From a virus, in IMG/VR virus record IMGVR_UViG_3300021356_000112, positions 1 through 30,254 of that record: a stretch of 30,254 nucleotides of DNA, one strand, 5' to 3'. Positions 24,481-30,254 of this stretch are shown one piece after another. Position numbers and translations under genes: made by a program. Numbering within the stretch: the stretch's first letter is position 1; every line of letters begins with the position of its first letter. A model generated the notes under the pieces. It was not told where the DNA came from and made no database searches. It worked only from the letters and a program-made list of their open reading frames with translations.

Positions 24481-26730
24481 ATGACGACTAAGATATGGGA
24501 TGATGTATTTACAGGTTTAGACCTAAATGGTCCTAAACTATCTATTGTTACTGACACATTTTCTCATGTAGAAGATGATGAAAGCACTGCCCAATCTCAT
24601 GTTTGTGCTTCAGGGCCAAGAACGGGCGAAGGTCGAAGGACCATTGCATTCACTGGACTTGCAACGGCAACTTTTCCAGCAGGTTCAAATCCAAGTTTTG
24701 ATGGAACTGTTGAATATCAATGGTATAAAATTGCTCTTGATGGAACAGAAACAAAGTTAGGACCATCAACAACATATAATGGAGAGACTACTTCTAACTT
24801 AGTACTTTTTTATGTTGATAGTCCTGCACAGAATGGTGAGAGATATTTCTTTGAGGCAGATTATAAACCAAGAGCATATGGTGAGGTCGGTTCTGGGAAA
24901 TCGACACCAAATGCAATTAATGAACCTCTTAGATCGACTCCTGCAACTCTTAATGTTAAACCAACATTAGAAATTACTGCAGGAGTTTCTACATCAATTG
25001 TTACTGCTGATAATCAGACATCATTTTCGGTTGTTGCATCAATGGACCGAGGACTTAATCCCTCGGCAGACAGTCAAATTCAATATCAATGGTGTCTTGA
25101 TGGTGATTGCAATATTACTGATGGAGTTAGAGAAACTCAATCGGTTGCAAATCAAATTGTTAAAGAGTTTTCATACACTGGAGGCACTCAATCATTAGTA
25201 ATTCCTGATGATGCTACAAATGTAAGAATTAAAGTCGAAGCAGGTGCTGGTGGTCCAGGCGGATCTGATTCAAATGGTGTAGGTGGAAATGGTGGATTAG
25301 GCCGTTATGGCACATTTTCCCTTGCTGATGGCGGAAGGACCTTAACCATCGATATTGGAAATCGTGGTGGTAGTGGAGGATCATCAAGAAAAGGTGATGG
25401 TGGAGGAACTGCAGGAACTGGTGGTCCAAAAGGTGCTGGACGCGGTGGTCATGCAGGTACTAGTGGATCCTCTGGTGCAGGCGGAGGCGGTGCTGACGGA
25501 ATTTATATTCAAGATTCAATTTCGGGAACATACATTATCGCAGCAGGTGGTGGAGCTGGAGGCGGTGGTGGAAGTTTAAATAGAAATTGCATCACAGACG
25601 GAACTGCTGACGGAAAAGTATTTCAAAGTATTGATGGTGGATTAAGCGGATTTAATGGTCCATTTGATGGAGAAGATAGGGGAGCAGTAAATGGAGGAGG
25701 AGGCGGCGGCGGAGCTAATGGTTATCGTGCCGGAGCCGGCGGTAGAGCAGGAACAGATAATCCACCACCACCTCCACCACCACCTCCACCAGTGCCGCCC
25801 CCGCCACCGGAACCGACACCGCCAAGACCAGTGCCAACTCCGGTTCGATTTGGCAGAAGGGTTAATCGTGTAGTTCCAACACCAACTCCGGTTCGAGTTG
25901 GTAGACGAATTAATCGTAGAGTAAATCGAAGAAGTGATAGATATATACCACCCCCACCACAAAGGGTGCCAGCACCACCCGATAGGCGTGGTCGTAGAAG
26001 CGGCAGAAGTCGCAGACGGAGACGTAGAAGGAGAAGAAGAGGTGGAGGATGCTTCACTGAAGAAACGATGGTCCTGATGAGAAACCCTTGGGTTCTCAGC
26101 GGATCCGGAAAAGGAGCCTTCTATGAGAAGGCAATTTCAGATGTTGTTATTGGAGACTATGTTTCAAGCATAGATAAAACCACTGCAAATGAAGTTGTCT
26201 TTATCGAAAAACATGATAAATCAATGAACTGGAAATTATATTCTCCAGATCCTGACATGAAACCATTTGCCACCATTAACCACATGGTTAAAAAGGATGG
26301 AGAATGGGTTGCAGTTGATAATGAATTATATCCTTGGTTGGATGTATGTCAAAAACTTGAAGATACTCTTGTTGAAGAGTTAAAAGGTGAAAGTGTTTAC
26401 AACCTGTGGGTTACCGGAGACGGCACTTATAATGTAAATGGTTATGGAACTCACTCTATCATGTTTGATGGTGGATTTATGAGAAATGCTTATGATCAAA
26501 GGGTCATAACATATAAAGATGTTCTCAATTTGATGAAGGAATTTACCGTGAAGAAAAAAGAAGTTCTTCACGGAGCATTCTTGGTAAATAAGATATTTGG
26601 AAAAGTTAATTTTCCGATCGCGAATAAATTATTTGCATATATCTTATTAGCTGACGATGAAACACTTCGCAAAAAACTTGTATTGGTCTTGATGAAAGTT
26701 CTTACCAAAATTGGAGGATTACTAAAATGA
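24481..26730 (+). CDS. Gly-rich adhesin-like protein with Pro-rich and poly-Arg linker and C-terminal Hint domain
   Basis: This 749-residue protein has five parts. Residues 1-245 hold two Ig-like beta domains (YQWYKIALDG, YQWCLDGDCN). Residues 249-425 are Gly-rich, like phage adhesin tips. Residues 428-500 are Pro-rich, beginning with ten consecutive Pro. Residues 502-520 are mostly Arg. From Cys524 comes a Hint (hedgehog/intein) domain: CFTEETMVLM, ISDVVIGDYVSSID, the TxxH motif TINH (Thr598-His601), and the last block TYNVNGYGTHSIMF with His658-Ser659. Its span (136 residues) is normal for Hint. The usual terminal Asn is replaced by Ser, so N-terminal cleavage is more likely than splicing. 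A 90-residue helical tail follows. Confidence 0.75.
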   Translation: MTTKIWDDVFTGLDLNGPKLSIVTDTFSHVEDDESTAQSHVCASGPRTGEGRRTIAFTGLATATFPAGSNPSFDGTVEYQWYKIALDGTETKLGPSTTYNGETTSNLVLFYVDSPAQNGERYFFEADYKPRAYGEVGSGKSTPNAINEPLRSTPATLNVKPTLEITAGVSTSIVTADNQTSFSVVASMDRGLNPSADSQIQYQWCLDGDCNITDGVRETQSVANQIVKEFSYTGGTQSLVIPDDATNVRIKVEAGAGGPGGSDSNGVGGNGGLGRYGTFSLADGGRTLTIDIGNRGGSGGSSRKGDGGGTAGTGGPKGAGRGGHAGTSGSSGAGGGGADGIYIQDSISGTYIIAAGGGAGGGGGSLNRNCITDGTADGKVFQSIDGGLSGFNGPFDGEDRGAVNGGGGGGGANGYRAGAGGRAGTDNPPPPPPPPPPVPPPPPEPTPPRPVPTPVRFGRRVNRVVPTPTPVRVGRRINRRVNRRSDRYIPPPPQRVPAPPDRRGRRSGRSRRRRRRRRRRGGGCFTEETMVLMRNPWVLSGSGKGAFYEKAISDVVIGDYVSSIDKTTANEVVFIEKHDKSMNWKLYSPDPDMKPFATINHMVKKDGEWVAVDNELYPWLDVCQKLEDTLVEELKGESVYNLWVTGDGTYNVNGYGTHSIMFDGGFMRNAYDQRVITYKDVLNLMKEFTVKKKEVLHGAFLVNKIFGKVNFPIANKLFAYILLADDETLRKKLVLVLMKVLTKIGGLLK

Positions 26731-27074
26731 GTTGGCAATCATGGGAACCAGAATACATGAGTGATTTTGATAATTGTATTTTTTACAATGCAATTATGAA
26801 AAATAGTAATCCTTATGATGATAGTGAAATTAGTGACTTGAAGAACTTACACGATTTGCCCAATTCCATTCTGGATGAATATTATGGTAGAAGTAAAAAA
26901 ATTATTTCTAAGATGATTGAATTGGGTGTTGATACAAACTCTACTTGGGATGAGATAGATAGAGTACATTTGACTGAAATTAGACAACAGGTTAGAGATG
27001 ACAAGAGACATTCTCTCGTGGAAAATATTAGAAATGTTCTTATCACATTAGAATCAAAGTACGGAGTAGTATAA
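26727..27074 (+). CDS. Small unknown protein between two Gly-rich tail proteins
   Basis: This 115-residue protein is helical and charged (MSWQSWEPEYMSDFDNCIFY, SILDEYYGRSKKIISKMIEL, VENIRNVLITLESKY). Its start overlaps the stop of the Hint protein by 4 nt (ATGA), so translation is coupled. Its first four residues (MSWQ) are the same as those of the 244-residue oxygenase. Sitting between two adhesin-like genes it may be a fibre chaperone, as small genes beside fibre genes often are in T4-like phages; this is inference. No family is recognised. Confidence 0.75.
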   Translation: MSWQSWEPEYMSDFDNCIFYNAIMKNSNPYDDSEISDLKNLHDLPNSILDEYYGRSKKIISKMIELGVDTNSTWDEIDRVHLTEIRQQVRDDKRHSLVENIRNVLITLESKYGVV

Positions 27075-27075
27075 A

Positions 27076-28392
27076 ATGGCCTCAGCAACAAACGGAAAGG
27101 GAGCAGAAAGTGCTTATAATAATCAAGTAGTTACCTTGATTAATCAGGGATTAAGTTCTGTTCCTAGAGTTGAAGTATCTTACACCTCAGAATCAGAAGG
27201 AACTGGTGGAACTGTGGTTACCACCAAAACCACAATATCTGGTTCACAAACTCCAAACTTAGTTGTGTCTTCTGATAGGGTTGGGATTCAAACTGTTCGA
27301 GCTCTTGTCAATCACCCGAACAAGTGTTTTGATTTAGAACAAGTTGATGGCACAGATACAAGAGGAATTTCTGGTGGAAAAATTACTCGTGGTAGCACTG
27401 AATGGTTAGCAAGTAATACTGCTACTTTTGAGACGATTAGTGCTGTTAACTTATCAAGATCATTCATTAATCATGAAATTGTAACTGAAGAAGATGATGA
27501 TTATAATTTTGTTAATCAAAATTTATTCATAGGACCTCTTCCTTTACAGTCAGCACTTTCTGAACCAGAATTTGCTGCAGATGTTGTTTATGCTCCTGAA
27601 GAAGATCTAACCGTCATTATTACAATGGCAGCATCTGCAGGACAAGACTTTAACGGCAATAAAGGTGGTGAAGGTGGAACATGTAAGTTTTCATATACTC
27701 TTAAAAGAAACACTGAATATGTGTTTAAATTGGGAACAACCATTGAACCAACTGGATCTCTTGGTAGAGGAGGAGCAGGTGCCTATTTCTACGAAAAAGG
27801 TAGACTTTTAGTTGCTTGTGGTGGTGGCGGAGCATCTGGATGGAGTAGTGGAAGGGGTGGCGCAGGTGGCGGCCCAAGCGTTGCAGGTGCTCCAGGATCA
27901 GGTTCTGATGGTGGTGCTGGTGGTCAGAATGTTCCTGATGGTCAACTTTCATCTGAAGGTCAACTGGCTTCAGGAACTACAGGAGGTAAAATAGAATCTT
28001 GTACTACTGGAAACTACTATGCTATCAATGGTTTTAGTCCTTGTGAAGATGTAGAAAATATTTTTACTAAAAATTCTCTTACAAAATGGTATGATTATAA
28101 GGGCGATGAGAATGAGGAAAGTGCTGAAATCACAAGAGGATATAAAGCAAGTGACCGAACCACATATGGTTACAGGCACAATGGAGGAGATAGCCTTTCT
28201 TCTAATACAAGTGGCACATTCTTTGGTGGTGGCGGAGCAGGAGCATATGGAGGGAATGCTACATCTGGATTCTCTGGCGGAGGAGGTGGTGGTAGTGGAT
28301 ATACTAGTGGAGATGTAGAAATTATTGAAACAAATCAGGGAGGAAATGCAACGAGTAGAGCATGGGCCACAATAGCATTAAAAGGTGTATAA
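27076..28392 (+). CDS. Gly-rich virion protein, adhesin-like
   Basis: This 438-residue protein starts one nt after the preceding stop. Residues 1-225 are a beta-rich domain with Thr/Val-rich strands. Residues about 228-310 and 385-420 are Gly-rich (GRGGAGAYFYEKGRLLVACG, GGGGAGAYGGNATSGFSGGG), a pattern like the Gly-rich domain of the Hint protein upstream and of T-even receptor-binding adhesins. The last strand (ATSRAWATIALKGV) closes the fold. The Gly-rich loops suggest a receptor-binding tip. It has no Pro-rich, Arg-rich or Hint part, so it may be the simpler relative of the protein at 24481. Confidence 0.75.
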   Translation: MASATNGKGAESAYNNQVVTLINQGLSSVPRVEVSYTSESEGTGGTVVTTKTTISGSQTPNLVVSSDRVGIQTVRALVNHPNKCFDLEQVDGTDTRGISGGKITRGSTEWLASNTATFETISAVNLSRSFINHEIVTEEDDDYNFVNQNLFIGPLPLQSALSEPEFAADVVYAPEEDLTVIITMAASAGQDFNGNKGGEGGTCKFSYTLKRNTEYVFKLGTTIEPTGSLGRGGAGAYFYEKGRLLVACGGGGASGWSSGRGGAGGGPSVAGAPGSGSDGGAGGQNVPDGQLSSEGQLASGTTGGKIESCTTGNYYAINGFSPCEDVENIFTKNSLTKWYDYKGDENEESAEITRGYKASDRTTYGYRHNGGDSLSSNTSGTFFGGGGAGAYGGNATSGFSGGGGGGSGYTSGDVEIIETNQGGNATSRAWATIALKGV

Positions 28393-28429
28393 TTAGTAAT
28401 GTAGTCTTTTATTCAATTGGAGAAACATA

Positions 28430-29164
28430 ATGAGTTGGCAATTTGAATTTAATAATATTGATGAAAAAGAAATTGTTGATGTTATCGAAAAAGTAAATCT
28501 TAATGATGATAAAGAGAATGATGGTGAAGAGATAGATGTCAATAAAGAGAGCATGGCATTGTTCGCTCCTAAAAGAGAGGATGTAGTTGATGACTTATAT
28601 CACAAGTATTGTGATCCATATATGAATTTCAGTTTATCTGAACAAAATTTGAATTTATTAACAAATCTTGTTTATAGTTTTAAAGAAGACGAATGGTCTC
28701 AAGATAGATACGATTACGAAGACACTAAAGATTACCGGTATGTTGACATAATTGGGTTATGCGAAGATGAAGATGGTGATGTTTATGAGTTGGTAGAAAA
28801 TTTATTTGAACATGTAAATGATAATAATTTTGATTATGATATACATGGAGATTTGATTGACGTACAAATACTTAGATATAAAGAGGGTGGTAATTATAAT
28901 TGGCACGCTGATTATGGAATATCTCGAAATTCTAAAGAAGGAATGACCAGAAAATTGAGCATGTCTATCCAACTCTCAGATGAATCTTCTTATGAAGGTG
29001 GTGAATTGGAATGGATTGATTACTCTGCACGACATGTAACCTTAGCGAAAAACATTGGTGCTGGAGTCGTATTTGATTCACGATTACCGCATAAAGCAAA
29101 CCCACTTAAGAGTGGTGAAAGATTTGCTTTGATTGCATGGATAAGTGGGCCACCGCTGAGATAA
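28430..29164 (+). CDS. 2-oxoglutarate/Fe(II)-dependent oxygenase (prolyl-hydroxylase-like)
   Basis: This 244-residue protein has the iron-binding triad of the 2OG-Fe(II) oxygenases: His159-x-Asp161 in YNWHADYG and His221 in LPHKANP. Arg231 in SGERFALIAW would bind 2-oxoglutarate. The pattern MSIQLSDESSYEGGELEW is typical of the prolyl 4-hydroxylase/PKHD branch. The first 50 residues are acidic and probably a flexible extension. T4-like cyanophages often carry such genes. Its substrate is unknown; the Pro-rich tail protein at 24481 is a plausible neighbour target but this is inference. It has a ribosome site (TTGGAG) and lies downstream of the Gly-rich gene. Confidence 0.85.
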   Translation: MSWQFEFNNIDEKEIVDVIEKVNLNDDKENDGEEIDVNKESMALFAPKREDVVDDLYHKYCDPYMNFSLSEQNLNLLTNLVYSFKEDEWSQDRYDYEDTKDYRYVDIIGLCEDEDGDVYELVENLFEHVNDNNFDYDIHGDLIDVQILRYKEGGNYNWHADYGISRNSKEGMTRKLSMSIQLSDESSYEGGELEWIDYSARHVTLAKNIGAGVVFDSRLPHKANPLKSGERFALIAWISGPPLR

Positions 29165-29170
29165 ATCTTT

Positions 29171-29178
29171 GCTAAATA
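29171..29178 (+). promoter_or_regulatory. Late-like box upstream of the terminal fibre gene
   Basis: GCTAAATA lies 30 nt before the ATG at 29209, in the 44-bp gap after the oxygenase. It matches the CTAAATA variant seen elsewhere in the window. Confidence 0.4.
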
Positions 29179-29208
29179 GTAAAAAATAGAGGGGGAGAGT
29201 GAACCCTA

Positions 29209-30254
29209 ATGGCAATTAATAAGAATTTTGTCGTCAAGAACGGCATAGAAGTCAATACTAGTCTTATTGTTGCGGATACCACGCTTAATAAGGTTGGCGT
29301 AGGTACGACAGTTCCGGGGTATACCTTACATGTTGGTGGTAGTAGAGGTGGTATCGGCGCGACCGATATTACTATCACTGGTATTGCTACAGTAGGAACC
29401 TCTGGCAGCACATCTGCAGCTCTTAGTGTTGTTGGAGTTTCTAGTTTTCAGGGAGATATTCATCTTTTAGGATCTGCTGGCGTATCCACCATCAGTTTTG
29501 ATGCGTCTTTAGATAAATTAAATTTTGCTGATAATGCACGGGCAACTTTTGGTGCCAGTGATGATCTACAAATCTTCCATGATGGATCAAACTCCATCAT
29601 TAGGGAAACAGGCACTGGAAATATTGTCCTTGAAGGATCTGGAGAGACTCTTGCAGTCTTTGCTGATGATGGTGCAGTATCATTATATTACGATAATGCA
29701 AATGTTTTCCAGACAACTCCACAAGGGGTTAATGTCTCTGGAGTCACCACCTCTGCTAGATTAAATGTATCTGGTATCTCTACATTAGACGGTGGTGTTG
29801 TAATTGGTAGTGCAACATCAATCTTTGCAAATGGTAATGTTACATTTGCTGGGCTTGCAACTGCTAATGGTGGTGTACAAGTTGGTACAGCAGCATCAAT
29901 CTATACCAATGGTAATATTGCTGCAGCAGGAATAGTAACTGCCAATGGTGGTTTAGCAGTTGGTGCTGCGGTTACCTTAGCATCTAATGGTAATGCTGGA
30001 TTCACCGGTATTGTAACCGCAAAAGGAGTTATTGATGCAAATGGTGGTATCAATGCATCATCTGCAAAGATAGAAGATCTTACAGATAATAGAGTTGTCA
30101 TCGCTGGTGCTTCTGGTGAGTTAGAAGACGATTCTAACTTTACCTTCGACGGAGCGATGTTGAAGGTTGGAACTGCTGCGACGGTAGCAGTTAATGGAAA
30201 TGCAGCCTTTGCTGGTATTGTTACCGTTGGTGGAGACCTTAAGGTTACTGGTGA
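29209..30254 (+). CDS. Repetitive long tail-fibre-like protein (5' part, runs off the window)
   Basis: This frame is open from the ATG at 29209 to the window edge (348 codons), with the ribosome site GAGGGGGAGAG upstream. It begins MAINKNFVVKNGIEVNTSLI and contains LNFADNARATFGASDDLQIF followed by HDGSNSIIRETGTGNI, which I associate with fibre proteins of marine T4-like phages. From residue 195 on, 26-residue units with Gly-Asn-Gly-Asn and Gly-Ile-Val-Thr-Ala turns follow one another, giving an extended beta-structured shaft. No domain with enzymatic motifs is visible. The C-terminal tip, which would name the receptor-binding part, lies outside the window. Confidence 0.8.
   Translation, partial: MAINKNFVVKNGIEVNTSLIVADTTLNKVGVGTTVPGYTLHVGGSRGGIGATDITITGIATVGTSGSTSAALSVVGVSSFQGDIHLLGSAGVSTISFDASLDKLNFADNARATFGASDDLQIFHDGSNSIIRETGTGNIVLEGSGETLAVFADDGAVSLYYDNANVFQTTPQGVNVSGVTTSARLNVSGISTLDGGVVIGSATSIFANGNVTFAGLATANGGVQVGTAASIYTNGNIAAAGIVTANGGLAVGAAVTLASNGNAGFTGIVTAKGVIDANGGINASSAKIEDLTDNRVVIAGASGELEDDSNFTFDGAMLKVGTAATVAVNGNAAFAGIVTVGGDLKVTG
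29791..30024 (+). repeat. Three tandem 78-bp (26-residue) repeats in the fibre gene
   Basis: The units start at 29791, 29869 and 29947. Each reads Gly-Gly, a Val/Leu-x-Val/Ile-Gly strand, Ala-Ser/Thr-Ile, an Asn-Gly-Asn turn, then Gly-(Ile/Leu)-(Val/Ala)-Thr-Ala. A further degenerate copy is visible near 30162-30226. The repeats are shaft building blocks and may allow length change by recombination. Confidence 0.8.

Noticed and set aside
25642-26057. Open frames antisense or out of frame to the Gly/Pro/Arg-rich region
   Set aside because: Repetitive Trp, Gly or Leu/Arg products are only other readings of GGN, CCN and CGN/AGN codon runs.
26050-26460. Full splicing intein inside the Gly-rich protein
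   Set aside because: The terminal Asn and a following Cys/Ser/Thr extein context are not convincing (His-Ser), and no homing endonuclease is present; a cleaving Hint domain fits better.
29791-30226. Regularly spaced repeats near the window end, considered as CRISPR-like
   Set aside because: The repeats are in frame, encode 26-residue shaft units without unique spacers, and continue a fibre ORF.

Overview
The window is a dense tail-gene region of a T4-like myovirus, most probably a marine cyanophage. The evidence is a gp32 C-terminus, a set of recognisable T4-type baseplate, tail and head-completion genes (gp53, gp48, gp4, gp54, gp26, a gp51-like ORF, gp27, gp5), T4-type late promoters (TATAAATA and close variants), AT-rich sequence with almost no spacer DNA, and long tail proteins of the kind seen in Synechococcus and Prochlorococcus myoviruses. 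The exact host cannot be told from the sequence.

Layout. Positions 1-595 hold the end of gp32 (+), followed by a hairpin and then a strong intrinsic terminator that lies antisense inside the next gene. From 3512 down to 655 (minus strand) runs gp4, a small unknown gene, gp48 and gp53, with a perfect TATAAATA late promoter upstream of gp4. From 3554 to about 13854 (+) come gp54, gp26, a short gp51-like ORF, two paralogous tape-measure-like proteins, gp27, a 73-residue acidic protein and a gp5-like hub protein. From 13879 to 17121 there is a Gly/Tyr-repeat structural protein with a Pro-Ser tail, a separate beta-helix spike-like protein, and two tandem paralogues sharing a C-terminal domain. From 17118 to 18457 lies a small island: a consensus sigma70 promoter, five small unknown ORFs (two of them under 60 codons) and a tRNA-Leu(UAA). 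From 18505 to the end are adhesion or fibre genes: a 1989-residue tail protein, a Gly-rich/Pro-rich/Arg-rich protein ending in a Hint (intein-like) domain, a small unknown protein, a second Gly-rich protein, a 2OG-Fe(II) oxygenase and the start of a repetitive fibre.

Most notable points. (1) The gp26/gp51 junction has every visible element of a programmed -1 frameshift: heptamer T TTT TTC, a 6-nt spacer, a hairpin, an open -1 frame and no ribosome site for the downstream ORF. It lies directly upstream of the tape-measure genes, as in the lambda G/GT arrangement. (2) A virion-type protein carries a C-terminal Hint domain with Cys1, TxxH and a terminal His-Ser, placed just after a poly-Arg linker. 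(3) Two predicted cell-wall-degrading domains (SleB-like and M15-like) sit in the second tape-measure-like protein, while the gp5-like hub protein shows no lysozyme domain and its beta-helix spike appears to be a separate gene. (4) A host-type promoter starts inside the stop codon of a tail gene and reads into the small-ORF/tRNA island.
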